From a bacterium endosymbiont of Escarpia laminata (lineage in GTDB: Bacteria > Pseudomonadota > Gammaproteobacteria > Chromatiales > Chromatiaceae): a stretch of 64,000 nucleotides of DNA. The stretch lies in NCBI GenBank assembly GCA_003660235.1, contig QGON01000070.1, positions 62,001-126,000 of the forward strand, written 5' to 3'. This document shows, piece by piece, positions 18,956 through 27,831 of the stretch (the stretch's first letter is position 1; each line of letters opens with the position of its first letter). The notes under the pieces were generated by a model. It was not told the origin of the DNA. It searched no databases and saw only the letters and a program-made list of their open reading frames with translations. Position numbers and translations under genes: made by a program.

Positions 18956-19127
18956 ATGGCCGGATCATCCAAAAAAGTCATATTCGCTGCACACTGGGCA
19001 ACTGGACGAAGGGATCAAGCAGGCATTTCCCGCTGTAAAACAGATTTCCGTTGAGGCAAAAGCCCAAGCCATCCGGAAAACACAGTTTTCCACCACGAAG
19101 AGCACGAAGAAAATTTATGGTTAGTCA
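18956..19127 (+). pseudogene. relic of a cation diffusion facilitator transporter
   Basis: ATG 18956 opens MAGSSKKVIFAA, a typical start of a CDF-family cation transporter. Directly after it, in another frame, comes QLDEGIKQAFPAVKQISVEAK, which matches the C-terminal end of that family. The roughly 280 residues between are missing. This is a gene reduced to its two ends by internal deletion. No other gene fits 18930-19209. Confidence 0.5.
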
Positions 19128-19152
19128 ATCTCTTAACCTTGGTGCTCTTCGT
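19095..19152. repeat. inverted repeat ACGAAGAGCAC / GTGCTCTTCGT
   Basis: Perfect 11-base arms at 19095-19105 and 19142-19152 enclose 36 AT-rich bases. CACGAAGAGCACGAAGAA-type sequence is frequent in intergenic repeats. It lies between the transporter relic and a convergent small gene and could act as a transcript end. Confidence 0.4.
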
Positions 19153-19209
19153 CCTCTTTATGGTTATACATGGGCTTCCAGATAGACAACGCCTCAAAAA
19201 TGAAGTGAC

Positions 19210-19419
19210 TCAGCCTTCGCGATAGTGCGAATCGAGCCAGCATCTGGGAAGAGCCTCACCCGAAGGAAACTGTAGATCGCCCTTGGTGAACTTTTCCGGA
19301 TCCTGCATCTCTTCGCCAGCGTGAAACCGTCCGACCACTTCGCCATGCAAAGGATCAAAGAGATCGGCCAGACTCAGGACTTCAACCATCTTTTTCGTAT
19401 TTTTCTGCATCACAAACAT
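19210..19419 (-). CDS. small conserved protein of unknown function
   Basis: The 69-residue product (MFVMQKNTKKMVEVLSLADLF...) carries LFDPLHGEVVGRFHAGEEMQDPEKF and ends GEALPRCWLDSHYR. It resembles a short conserved family of proteobacteria with no assigned function. GGAGG (19426-19430, minus strand) six bases before ATG 19419 fixes the start; the ORF is open eight codons further up. It has no signal peptide or membrane segment. Confidence 0.7.
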   Translation of the reverse strand: MFVMQKNTKKMVEVLSLADLFDPLHGEVVGRFHAGEEMQDPEKFTKGDLQFPSGEALPRCWLDSHYREG

Positions 19420-19514
19420 GGGGTACCTCCATTTAATGTCCACCGCTTTCTACCTTAATTATGGGACGCCGGGGGAGAATTACAAATGGAGAAACTACAG
19501 TTTTTCAGTCGCGA

Positions 19515-19757
19515 TCAGCCCTGCTTTGCCGCCCAATCTTCAGGAGAGAATGCCTTGATGGAGAGCGCATGCAGTTCGTCGCTGGTTATCTGCTCCGTTA
19601 CGGTCGCCATCACCATCCGGTGCTTCTGGATCAGCGACTTACCGACAAAGTCCTCGCTGATGACCAGCGCCTCAAAATGGCGGCCGTCGCCAGTCACTGT
19701 GACTTCCGCGCCGGGCAAACCGGCACAAATCAGTGCTTCTACTTTTTCGTTTTCCAT
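19515..19757 (-). CDS. ibaG: BolA/IbaG-family protein
   Basis: The 80-residue BolA-fold protein starts MENEKVEALI; a G-rich ribosome site (AGGGGG) precedes ATG 19757, while an upstream in-frame ATG would add 15 atypical residues. VTVTGDGRHFEALVIS and LHALSIKAFSPEDWA are the IbaG (YrbA) rather than BolA form. IbaG partners monothiol glutaredoxins in iron-sulphur trafficking. The usual neighbours (mla genes, murA) are absent here. It is followed by the small gene at 19210 on the same strand. Confidence 0.85.
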   Translation of the reverse strand: MENEKVEALICAGLPGAEVTVTGDGRHFEALVISEDFVGKSLIQKHRMVMATVTEQITSDELHALSIKAFSPEDWAAKQG

Positions 19758-19843
19758 TGAAACCCCCTGTTCTTTAAACCAGTCGTGGGCCCGATCAAGC
19801 ACAGCGAATCGGGCATTCTTGAGTTGAAAGAATAGATGAAATT

Positions 19844-19869
19844 GCCGGTTCCGCTGAGCTTGAACCGGC
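19844..19869 (-). terminator. hairpin at the 3' end of prfC
   Basis: GCCGGTTC (19844-19851) and GAACCGGC (19862-19869) form a perfect eight-base stem around ten bases, three bases after the prfC stop codon on the minus strand. The U-tract is weak (AATTTCAT). Confidence 0.5.
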
Positions 19870-19872
19870 CTG

Positions 19873-21456
19873 TTACAGTTCTCGCGTCGCCAGGAAGCGC
19901 ACTTCAGGCCAACGCTCCTCGGCCAGACTCAGATTGACCCGGGTAGGTGCAAGATAGACCAGCTGGTCATCCCCATCCAACGCCAGATTAGCGAGGTTTT
20001 TATCCTTGAATCGCTGCAACATCTTTTCATCGTCGCACTCCACCCAGCGGGCGGTGGCGACGCTGGCCGCCTCGACGATGGCCTCCACCTTGTATTCGCT
20101 CTTCAGACGTTCGACGGCGACTTCGAACTGAAGCACACCCACCGCCCCAAGGATCAGGTCGTTGTTTTTCTGCGGCCGGAAGACCTGGGTCGCCCCCTCT
20201 TCACTGAGCTGCAGAATCCCCTTCAACAGCGCCTTTTGTTTCAGCGGATCTTTCAGTACCACCCGGCGAAAGAGTTCCGGGGCAAAGTAGGGAATGCCCT
20301 CATATTTCAGCTCCTCCCCCTCGGTAAAGGTATCGCCGATCTGGATGGTGCCGTGATTGTGCAGGCCGATAATATCGCCGGGCCAGGCCTCCTCCACATG
20401 CCTGCGCACATCCGCCTGGAAGGTGATGGCATTGCTTATCTGCACCGTTTTGCCGATGCGGACATGTTTCATCTTCATCCCCTTGCGATAGCTGCCGGAA
20501 CAGACCCGCAAAAAGGCGATGCGATCCCGATGCTGCCGGTCCATATTGGCCTGGATCTTGAAGACGAAACCGGTGAACTTCTTCTCCGACGGCTCCACCA
20601 GACGCTGCTGGGTCTGACGGGAGAGGGGCGCCGGACTGTACTCGACAAAGGCGTCCAACAACTCCCTGACGCCGAAGTTGTTGATCGCCGAGCCAAAAAA
20701 GACAGGCGTCTGCTCACCGCGCGCATAGGCCTCCAGATCGAGTTCGTTGCTGGCGCCACGCACCAGTTCGACCTCATCACGCAACTCCTGGGCCATATCC
20801 CCCAACACCTCGTCAAGATGAGGGTTGTCCAGCCCCTCGATCATCTCACCCATCTGGATCTTCCCCTCGTGGGTGGCGCTGAAGAGATGGGTGGTATCGG
20901 TGCGCAGATCAAAGACCCCCTTCAGACGCTTGCCCATGCCAATAGGCCAAGTGACCGGGGCGCACTCTATTTTCAGCACCTTTTCGATCTCATCCATGAT
21001 CTCGATGGGATCGCGCCCTTCACGGTCGAGTTTGTTGACGAAGGTGAGGATCGGCGTATCGCGCATGCGGCAGACCTCCATCAACTTGATGGTCCGCGCC
21101 TCGACACCCTTGGCCACATCGATCACCATCAGGGCGGAGTCCACTGCAGTGAGCGTGCGGTAGGTATCCTCAGAAAAATCCTCATGGCCGGGAGTATCGA
21201 GCAGGTTGACGATCTCATCCCGATAGGGGAACTGCATCACCGACGAGGTCACCGAGATGCCTCGCTCCTTCTCCATATCCATCCAGTCGGAAGTGGCATG
21301 ACGCGCCGCCTTACGCCCCTTGACCGTGCCAGCCATCTGGATAGCACCGCCGTAGAGCAGCAGTTTTTCGGTCAATGTGGTCTTACCGGCATCGGGATGC
21401 GAGATAATGGCAAAGGTGCGCCGCCGGCTGAGTTGTTCGAGCAGTTCGTCTGACAT
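19873..21456 (-). CDS. prfC: peptide chain release factor 3
   Basis: RF3 is the translational GTPase that recycles RF1/RF2 from the ribosome. With ATG 21456 the protein is 527 residues, close to E. coli RF3; the frame is open 27 codons further up but MSDELLEQL is the family start. G1 [14 protein letters not shown]3 [14 protein letters not shown] and G4 [10 protein letters not shown] are intact. The first codons and about 66 bases of upstream sequence occur a second time at 29878-30008, an unusual feature treated as a finding. Confidence 0.96.
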   Translation of the reverse strand: MSDELLEQLSRRRTFAIISHPDAGKTTLTEKLLLYGGAIQMAGTVKGRKAARHATSDWMDMEKERGISVTSSVMQFPYRDEIVNLLDTPGHEDFSEDTYRTLTAVDSALMVIDVAKGVEARTIKLMEVCRMRDTPILTFVNKLDREGRDPIEIMDEIEKVLKIECAPVTWPIGMGKRLKGVFDLRTDTTHLFSATHEGKIQMGEMIEGLDNPHLDEVLGDMAQELRDEVELVRGASNELDLEAYARGEQTPVFFGSAINNFGVRELLDAFVEYSPAPLSRQTQQRLVEPSEKKFTGFVFKIQANMDRQHRDRIAFLRVCSGSYRKGMKMKHVRIGKTVQISNAITFQADVRRHVEEAWPGDIIGLHNHGTIQIGDTFTEGEELKYEGIPYFAPELFRRVVLKDPLKQKALLKGILQLSEEGATQVFRPQKNNDLILGAVGVLQFEVAVERLKSEYKVEAIVEAASVATARWVECDDEKMLQRFKDKNLANLALDGDDQLVYLAPTRVNLSLAEERWPEVRFLATREL

Positions 21457-21523
21457 GAAGGGATCGGCAATCGGAAAAATGGGAAGGATTATACCCCATC
21501 GGCATAGGAAGGGGTCGAAGTCG
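21392..21523. repeat. prfC 5'-end direct repeat, copy in the intact gene
   Basis: This 132-bp stretch covers prfC codons 1 to about 22 and about 66 bases of its leader. The copy at 29878-30008, in the same orientation, agrees at roughly 117 of 131 positions by hand count. Similarity ends sharply on both sides, on the coding side at the codons for AIISHP. The two copies bracket 8.35 kb. Confidence 0.85.
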
Positions 21524-21581
21524 ACCCCCCTACTCATTCAATACCAACCGCCAAACATTTTGGGACCGTTACAATCTTTTC

Positions 21582-21609
21582 TAAAGTCCACTATGTTAAC
21601 TGCCGATAA
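21582..21609 (+). promoter_or_regulatory. sigma-28 (FliA)-type promoter of the regulator/kinase pair
   Basis: TAAAGTCC and GCCGATAA are separated by 12 bases, one more than the enterobacterial TAAAGTTT-N11-GCCGATAA consensus. The -10 box is a perfect match. It lies 36 bases upstream of the response-regulator start. The same TAAAGTCC -35 box occurs before the PilJ-like gene at 33505. Confidence 0.6.
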
Positions 21610-21645
21610 GGCTACAGGGCACTGGGGGAAATGGAGGAAATGGCC

Positions 21646-22557
21646 ATGGGAGAACCAATACCAACAATATTGGTGGTGGACGATGAGGTCTTTAATTTAG
21701 AGATCCTCAGCGAACACCTGGAAGATGCGGGCTATGCACCGGTAGGTGCGGAGAACGGCCGGCAGGCCTGGAACCTTCTGAAGGAAACGCCTGAGCGTTT
21801 TGATGCCGTACTCCTAGACCGCATGATGCCGGAAATGGACGGCATGGAGGTGCTTGCCCAGATCAAGGCCCATCCCACCCTGAGTGCACTCCCTGTGATC
21901 CTGCAGACAGCCAAGGCTGCCAAGAAAAACGTGCTGGAAGGTCTTCAGGCCGGAGCCTACTATTACCTCACCAAACCGTTCAATAATGACCAGCTGCTCG
22001 CCATCTTGAAAACGGCTATTGGCGACTACCAGCATTACCGCGTGTTGCAACAGGAAACACGCCATACATCGCACGCTCTCACTTTGATGGACAAAGGACA
22101 GTTCACTTTCCGCACACTGAAGGAGGGGCGTGACCTGGTCACCCTATTGTCCAATGCCCATCCGGAAGCCGCCAAGGTGGTGATGGGGCTATCAGAACTG
22201 GTGATCAATGCAGTAGAGCACGGCAACCTGGGCATTACCTACGACGAAAAGTCCAGGTTGAATGAAGAGGGCACCTGGGAGGCAGAAGTGGAAAGGCGTC
22301 TGGCCCTGCCGGAAAACGTCACCAAGACAGTCAGCCTGTCATTCGAACGCGCCGGAAGTGAGGTAAATTTCCTGATCCAGGATCAGGGAGATGGCTTCGA
22401 CTGGCAGGAGTACCTGGAAATGAGTCCGGATCGGGTCTTCGACACCCATGGCCGTGGCATCGCCATGGCCAAGATGGTGAGCTTCGACCATCTGGAGTAC
22501 CTGGGCAACGGCAATCAGGTGGTTGCGACGATTAGCAAAAATCCTGCCGATGCTTGA
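21646..22557 (+). CDS. response regulator with C-terminal RsbW-like ATPase domain
   Basis: The 303-residue product has an N-terminal receiver domain (ILVVDDE acid pocket; phospho-Asp in LLDRMMPEMDG, about residue 57; switch Lys in YLTKPF). The C-terminal part has a histidine-kinase-like ATPase fold of the anti-sigma (RsbW) type: GLSELVINAVEHGNLG (N-box), QDQGDGFDW (G1) and THGRGIAMAKM (G2). Such proteins often control a sigma factor or phosphatase switch. GGAGG eight bases before ATG 21646 sets the start over ATG 21631. The kinase gene overlaps its end by eight bases. Confidence 0.85.
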   Translation: MGEPIPTILVVDDEVFNLEILSEHLEDAGYAPVGAENGRQAWNLLKETPERFDAVLLDRMMPEMDGMEVLAQIKAHPTLSALPVILQTAKAAKKNVLEGLQAGAYYYLTKPFNNDQLLAILKTAIGDYQHYRVLQQETRHTSHALTLMDKGQFTFRTLKEGRDLVTLLSNAHPEAAKVVMGLSELVINAVEHGNLGITYDEKSRLNEEGTWEAEVERRLALPENVTKTVSLSFERAGSEVNFLIQDQGDGFDWQEYLEMSPDRVFDTHGRGIAMAKMVSFDHLEYLGNGNQVVATISKNPADA

Positions 22558-23725
22558 TATTACACTGGAAATTGTACGCGCCCTGATTCTGCTGAGCCTT
22601 GTATGGTGGCTATGGTTACAGGGGACAAAGAAAAATCTCTATACCCGCAAAGGCTGGAACTTCATCCTTACAGGATTCTGCCTACTGCTGCTTGGCAGTC
22701 TCCTCGATATTTCCGACAATTTCGAAAGTCTTAACTGGCTGTTGATAGTCGGTGATACTGAGATGGAAGCGTTTCTGGAAAAATTTGTCGGATTCCTCGG
22801 TGGCTTTTTGTTATTGGCATTTGGTCTGGTTAAGTGGATACCTGAGGTACACGCTCTTTCCGAAGAGATCAATGAACGCAGGCGCACTGAAGAAGAGCTG
22901 CTCCGGCACCGGGATCACCTACAGGAACTCGTAGCAGAACAAACCGCTGACCTGATGTCAGCCAAGGAAACTGCAGAGAAGGCCAACCAGGCCAAGAGCG
23001 AGTTCCTGTCCAACATGTCACATGAGCTACGCACTCCCATGCATGCCATTCTGAGTTTTTCCAGTTTCGGAATGAAAAAAATCGAAACGGCGCCCAAAGG
23101 GAAGCTCTTTCATTACTACTCCAACATTCACCAGAGCGGTGAGCGGCTGCTGAGTCTGCTCAACGACCTGCTTGATCTCTCTAAACTGGAGTCGGGTCAC
23201 ATGCACTACGAGATGAAGGAACAGGACCTGAGGATCATTGTTGAGAGTGCGACCGCAGAATACGAACCCCTGCTCAGAAACAAAGGGTTGACCCTGGAGA
23301 TGGCGGGGCACGAACGCGAGACCATGGCCTGGTGTGATGGGGAAAAGATCGGGCAGGTGGTGCGCAACCTGCTCTCCAACGCCATCAAGTTCACACCGGA
23401 GGGCAAGAGCATCAGCGTTTCTTTCGGTGAGTCCAGTCTACCGGCAGGGAAACGTCACACCGATATCGACACACTACCCTCTATCTCCGTCAGTATCAGC
23501 GATCAAGGAATGGGGATTCCAGAGGATGAACTGGATACGATATTTGATAAGTTCATTCAATCCAGCAAGACTCGGGCAGGTTCTGGTGGCACGGGATTGG
23601 GTCTGGCGATCTGTATAGAGATCATCGAAGGTCATGATGGACAGATTCAGGCAGCCAACAACCCGGAAGGTGGGGCGGTTTTTTCATTTACCCTCCCGCA
23701 CAAAACAACGGGAGTGCATGAGTGA
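22550..23725 (+). CDS. membrane-bound sensor histidine kinase
   Basis: The 391-residue kinase begins MLDITLEIVRALILL. Two or three N-terminal membrane segments (about 7-25, 38-55 and 80-98) hold it in the inner membrane with almost no periplasmic domain. A coiled coil (about 100-155) leads to HisKA with the phospho-His in SNMSHELRTPMHAIL, and HATPase_c with NLLSNAIKFTPEG, DQGMGIPE and GGTGLGLAI. It overlaps the response-regulator gene and is its likely partner; a sigma-28-type promoter in front of the pair suggests a motility or chemosensory role. Confidence 0.85.
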   Translation: MLDITLEIVRALILLSLVWWLWLQGTKKNLYTRKGWNFILTGFCLLLLGSLLDISDNFESLNWLLIVGDTEMEAFLEKFVGFLGGFLLLAFGLVKWIPEVHALSEEINERRRTEEELLRHRDHLQELVAEQTADLMSAKETAEKANQAKSEFLSNMSHELRTPMHAILSFSSFGMKKIETAPKGKLFHYYSNIHQSGERLLSLLNDLLDLSKLESGHMHYEMKEQDLRIIVESATAEYEPLLRNKGLTLEMAGHERETMAWCDGEKIGQVVRNLLSNAIKFTPEGKSISVSFGESSLPAGKRHTDIDTLPSISVSISDQGMGIPEDELDTIFDKFIQSSKTRAGSGGTGLGLAICIEIIEGHDGQIQAANNPEGGAVFSFTLPHKTTGVHE

Positions 23726-24012
23726 TCTCTGCTTCATAAAGAGGTCTATATTCTCATTCCGAAATGATGGCTTCGGGTCGGTTTCTGTTTATTAGAAAAA
23801 TAAGAAAAAACAAGGGCTCAGGTCTTCAATCCAGCACTATCCGCTTTTCCTTTCCTGATTAGCTCTAAATCTACTCATGCCCAGACATATGACACTAAAA
23901 AACCCGTTATTCTAGCCCTGAACAGGATCTGATGTCAGGTGAAATTGAGATTTAGACAAAGAAAACAACCTATGGGCGGATGAACTCGATATGGTTGGCA
24001 GGCATTATGCGC

Positions 24013-26226
24013 TCACAGGCAAAAAGCTTTAGCCATATCTTCAAAACCCGATGGAAGAATACATTCGCTACGCTTGATCTGCCGTGACTTGACAATCAAA
24101 AAAGGAGCAAATGCACCAGTTGAAACCTTTGCGGCTTCAAAAGGGTTTTTCAATCCATCAATATCTCGCCCATAAAAATCCATAGCTATCTTATCAAGCT
24201 CTGCAAGACCTGCACGATTAGAGGTAATTTGTTGATCAAGCCATCCTGCCATCTTGCTGACAGAAGCAGTCCTTGCTTTTTGTAACAGCGGGTTCATATG
24301 TTGGTTTAACAGCTCCTTATGGTGCTTTGGCGTAAGTACAGCACTATATTCTTTATTAACACGTCTGATCGCAACTTGATATTCACGCAAACCATTAAGA
24401 GAGTGATCGACCGTTTGATATTTAGCTATCAATTTATCAGTCAACTCACGAGACAGTTTCAAACTCACTTTATCAAATTCACGATCAATACGAGATAGAC
24501 CAAACGAAGGCATAATGCCTCCATACGATAACTTTATATTCTCGTTGGTCGTTTTCAGCTTCAAAATACCCTCCCTGGATGCCGAAAAACTATCCCAATT
24601 AACAGTCGCCAAACTTTCGTCTGTCACCCCATATGCAACAACCTTTTGTAGCTTGGCTAGCTCTGATAGATATTTCTGCCTGTCACTTTCTGGTAAAGTC
24701 GTAAACAGCCCGCCTTTAGCATCAGTCTCACCTATATCTGCCTGGATTTTTTTCAAGCTTTCCAGGTTCACAGGTAATGCATTCAACTCTTCAGCCATTT
24801 TCGGCAAGAGTTTTCGCGCATCGCGAATAGAGGTTGCAAAATACATATTGCGATACCATTTGATATTCTTAATCGTATTCTGAAAGATATAAGGGGCATC
24901 ATCTGCGGACATACTACCCATCAGGCTCATAGCCTTCAGTAGCTCAGCGTGCTTTGTATTGGCGGAATTACCCAATATTCTGCCACATTTCTGATATAGG
25001 TTTCTAAAAGCATTGGAATTTTCTACCGTAAAACCATCATATGCAATACCCAACTTGTCTATTGCCAATTGATAATCAACAGCAGACGAACTGACTCTAC
25101 CTGCTGGGGTTATCAAAACTTCACTGGCATTGTACCATTCATAAAATATTTCACATTGCTCCATATCCGGCTGAGAGCGCCCTAAAAAGTTGGGTATAAG
25201 CCCATCATCAACTACCCGCGTTTCAAATTTTGTTTTCCATGCCTGAAATTCAGTGCAATTACTGGCGCTATTTGCTGAACCTGACATATATTCACCATCA
25301 AGACTCAAAGTCGCACGAATATCAGTTAGCGGTAGATTTCTACTAAATTTGTCTCCAATATAATCTTGAGATTTAAGCTCAAGGTTTCGTGAAGAACTCT
25401 CATATGTATGAGTCATACGCAAAGAGCCATATTTATTATATGACGATCTAGCATATCCTTTCATAACGCTTGCTGAGTTTTCTCCGTTCAAATCAAGGAA
25501 GAGAAAACCAAAATATGTTTCGCGGCCACATTTCATCTGAAAGCGCCAAGGATCGCCCTTAAATTCAAGAGCAGGAGAATAGTTAGCCGCCTCAACCTGC
25601 TTCTTGTACCGATTTTCAAGATTCAATGCGTATGCGCGTGCTTTTTCATCAGCCTTTTCTTTCTTTTTAGCCTTTTTTTCTGCCTTTCTATCTTTTTTAG
25701 TTTTTCGATCAGCTTTTCGCTTTTGTTTTTTCGTTAGGGGTCGAGCATCATTCACAGGGGTATTGGCGACATCAGTTCCCTGCTCTGGAGTTATGCTGTG
25801 AGTCGTTGGGTTTGGAGCTTTAGACTCCAAAAAATCAACCGTCTTTAATTTCCATCCATCATCTACGGCTATCTCACCTTGATATACTAGTTGGCCATTA
25901 ACGTAGCCAAAAATATTTGTAGCCGATAATTCCGGACATTTTTGCTTAAGTGCAGGAACAATAAAACGTACTATGACCGCCTGTAACTTCTTCTTTTTGC
26001 GCTTAAAAATCTTTCCTCGCTCAGCCTTAATTTTTACTGACATAGGAGACGTACAATCAGCCTCGCTATCAATAGTCACCGAATACTGCTGACGAACAAC
26101 TATTTCTTTATCGGCAGAAAAACCTGGTGCAGTAATAAGCAGGCAGAAAGCTGACAAAATAGTTTGGAGAAATATTTTAGTTTTGAACGGATTATTAATA
26201 TGTTGTGGTTTCATCAAACGATCCAT
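24013..26226 (-). CDS. large exported protein of unknown function with a Lys-rich linker
   Basis: The product of about 737 residues has a signal peptide after a short basic start (hydrophobic core FLQTILSAFCLLITAPGFSA). Residues 35-140 form a beta-rich domain. Residues about 165-205 are almost wholly Lys/Arg/Ala/Glu, a charged helix. A beta region around 225-330 contains QMKCGRETYFGFLFLDL. The C-terminal 350 residues look helical. No domain was recognised. The DNA is much more AT-rich than the flanking housekeeping genes. It is the last of three minus-strand exported genes that include the ART-like toxin candidate. ATG 26226 and ATG 26214 are both possible starts. Confidence 0.75.
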   Translation of the reverse strand: MDRLMKPQHINNPFKTKIFLQTILSAFCLLITAPGFSADKEIVVRQQYSVTIDSEADCTSPMSVKIKAERGKIFKRKKKKLQAVIVRFIVPALKQKCPELSATNIFGYVNGQLVYQGEIAVDDGWKLKTVDFLESKAPNPTTHSITPEQGTDVANTPVNDARPLTKKQKRKADRKTKKDRKAEKKAKKKEKADEKARAYALNLENRYKKQVEAANYSPALEFKGDPWRFQMKCGRETYFGFLFLDLNGENSASVMKGYARSSYNKYGSLRMTHTYESSSRNLELKSQDYIGDKFSRNLPLTDIRATLSLDGEYMSGSANSASNCTEFQAWKTKFETRVVDDGLIPNFLGRSQPDMEQCEIFYEWYNASEVLITPAGRVSSSAVDYQLAIDKLGIAYDGFTVENSNAFRNLYQKCGRILGNSANTKHAELLKAMSLMGSMSADDAPYIFQNTIKNIKWYRNMYFATSIRDARKLLPKMAEELNALPVNLESLKKIQADIGETDAKGGLFTTLPESDRQKYLSELAKLQKVVAYGVTDESLATVNWDSFSASREGILKLKTTNENIKLSYGGIMPSFGLSRIDREFDKVSLKLSRELTDKLIAKYQTVDHSLNGLREYQVAIRRVNKEYSAVLTPKHHKELLNQHMNPLLQKARTASVSKMAGWLDQQITSNRAGLAELDKIAMDFYGRDIDGLKNPFEAAKVSTGAFAPFLIVKSRQIKRSECILPSGFEDMAKAFCL

Positions 26227-26282
26227 CAACCATGTATCAGTTTATATTATTAGACCTTGAGCTCACTTGATTCTAAAGAGCA

Positions 26283-27560
26283 TTAAAACAGGCACTCAGA
26301 TATTTTCTCATGAAGACCTTTATATTTTTGCGTTAGCTTCATGAAGTTTTTCCCCTGATCGTAATTCTTGCCTAACCAGTTAATCTCGTCCCGAGCCACT
26401 CCAACCTTGTCAAATTCAGCAGCAAAACAACCACAGACCAAAAATGACTCTACCTCACTCCCACCTTTAGACATAGCACTGGCCTTACAATGATGGCGAA
26501 TAGCAGTTAGACCACTCACATGATCTGGAGCTCTTCCATATACATAGGCTTCCAAATTATCAAACAAATGAATAAACACAGGGCTTTTGCAGCCATATAA
26601 TTTAGCAAGCATACTTGCATCACGCTCTGCATATTTTACATATCTTTCTCTTCGCTGTTCAGACTGAGCAATATCGGAAAAAACATCGATCATCCGGCCA
26701 TTGAGCATTGCCTGTATTCTTGAAGCCACTATATTTCCTGCTTGAGCTAGCTGGTCAAGCTGAATGCGCCCTAGCGAACTCAAGCCCTGTGCCTTGTAAC
26801 GGACCCTGTCGCCCAACTCAACAGACGCATAATATTCACAATCACCATTGGGGTCATTATTCACAAAAGACTGGGAATAAATATCTACAATCTTCTCCAA
26901 ATAAATAAATATGCTGCGCTCTTTGGCAATCGCATCAATAATCTCAAAATCACCTTCATAGAGAGATTGTAATAACCTCCCATATTCAAAACCTGATGGA
27001 CTAAATGATTTTTGACGTTTTTCAGGGCTAGAACCCAAGCTTGTCTGCTGAGAAACATATTGCTGATTACTATCAGCTAATGGCACGACCTCTTCCATAA
27101 CCGCCTCACCATTCAACATATCTTCCTTAGCCTGCCGTGCAATCTCAAAGCCACCTTCAATTGCATTACTGTAATAGGTTTCTGCGGTTTCCATATCGAC
27201 CTCACCAAGAACTCCAGTTTCAAGAATACTTGCAAGGTAATAGTATGCTGGTAGGTAGTTATTTTCTGCAGCTAATACTAACGAATCTACCGCTTCAGAA
27301 GCCTTACCCTGAAGATAAAAAACTCTTCCTAACTGAAACTGGAAACGAGGCGTATCTGGATATTCATTTAGAGCCTGCTGGCAATAGATTACTGCGGGTC
27401 CCAGCACTAGCTTAGAGTCTTCAACACCGGCAGCCCATTTGCCAGGATCATCAGGATGCGCGGCAAACTCATCGCATTTTGTGGCCTTATCTGAGGAATA
27501 TGAATTAGAGGTATACATGTAGAGCATCACTACAATTGTAAATACAACATGTACTTTCAT
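26283..27560 (-). CDS. exported TPR/Sel1-like repeat protein
   Basis: The 425-residue product has an N-terminal signal peptide (VVFTIVVMLYMYTSNSYS). Residues about 55-135 carry two or three tetratricopeptide/Sel1-like helices (FQLGRVFYLQGKASEAVDSL, AYYYLASILETGVLGEVDMETAETYY). The remainder has no recognised domain and several Cys. GGTGA before ATG 27560 sets the start. AT-rich composition matches its two exported neighbours rather than the chromosome. Sel1/TPR proteins usually serve as protein-binding scaffolds. Confidence 0.75.
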   Translation of the reverse strand: MKVHVVFTIVVMLYMYTSNSYSSDKATKCDEFAAHPDDPGKWAAGVEDSKLVLGPAVIYCQQALNEYPDTPRFQFQLGRVFYLQGKASEAVDSLVLAAENNYLPAYYYLASILETGVLGEVDMETAETYYSNAIEGGFEIARQAKEDMLNGEAVMEEVVPLADSNQQYVSQQTSLGSSPEKRQKSFSPSGFEYGRLLQSLYEGDFEIIDAIAKERSIFIYLEKIVDIYSQSFVNNDPNGDCEYYASVELGDRVRYKAQGLSSLGRIQLDQLAQAGNIVASRIQAMLNGRMIDVFSDIAQSEQRRERYVKYAERDASMLAKLYGCKSPVFIHLFDNLEAYVYGRAPDHVSGLTAIRHHCKASAMSKGGSEVESFLVCGCFAAEFDKVGVARDEINWLGKNYDQGKNFMKLTQKYKGLHEKISECLF

Positions 27561-27644
27561 AAATTTCACCACTTTAACAAATCTTGAAAAATCTCACTCA
27601 AAAAGAGCTGGTAAAACGTGCCACGCTAAGATTTAAAATGCCAT

Positions 27645-27817
27645 TTATACGATTTTTATCGGCTCCCCCCACTCAGCCAGAAAGCTTTTACCGGATTTAG
27701 CTAGCCACTCTTTGATTAGTTTATTGTTTTTCTCACCATTTATAGAACACCAATAAAATATTCTGGGTCATTAATAAAATCAAACGAGGCACCACATTTT
27801 TTGCAACGCCACCACAT
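27645..27817 (-). pseudogene. small zinc-ribbon-like ORF, frameshifted, directly after the ART-like gene
   Basis: ATG 27817 lies 14 bases after the stop of the ART-like gene. It reads MWWRCKKCGASFDFINDPEYF; a shift of one base in the run ATTTTATT then continues WCSINGEKNNKLIKEWLA and KSFLAEWGEPIKIV to a stop at 27645. Together they would make a protein of about 57 residues with CxxC and a later Cys. The position right behind a candidate toxin is where an immunity gene would stand, but the frame is broken as given. Sequencing error in the A/T run is a possible alternative. Confidence 0.4.
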
Positions 27818-27831
27818 ACCTTGATATATCC

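Noticed and set aside
20236-21453. 405-residue plus-strand frame opposite prfC
   Set aside because: It lies wholly within prfC on the other strand and has no signature of its own.
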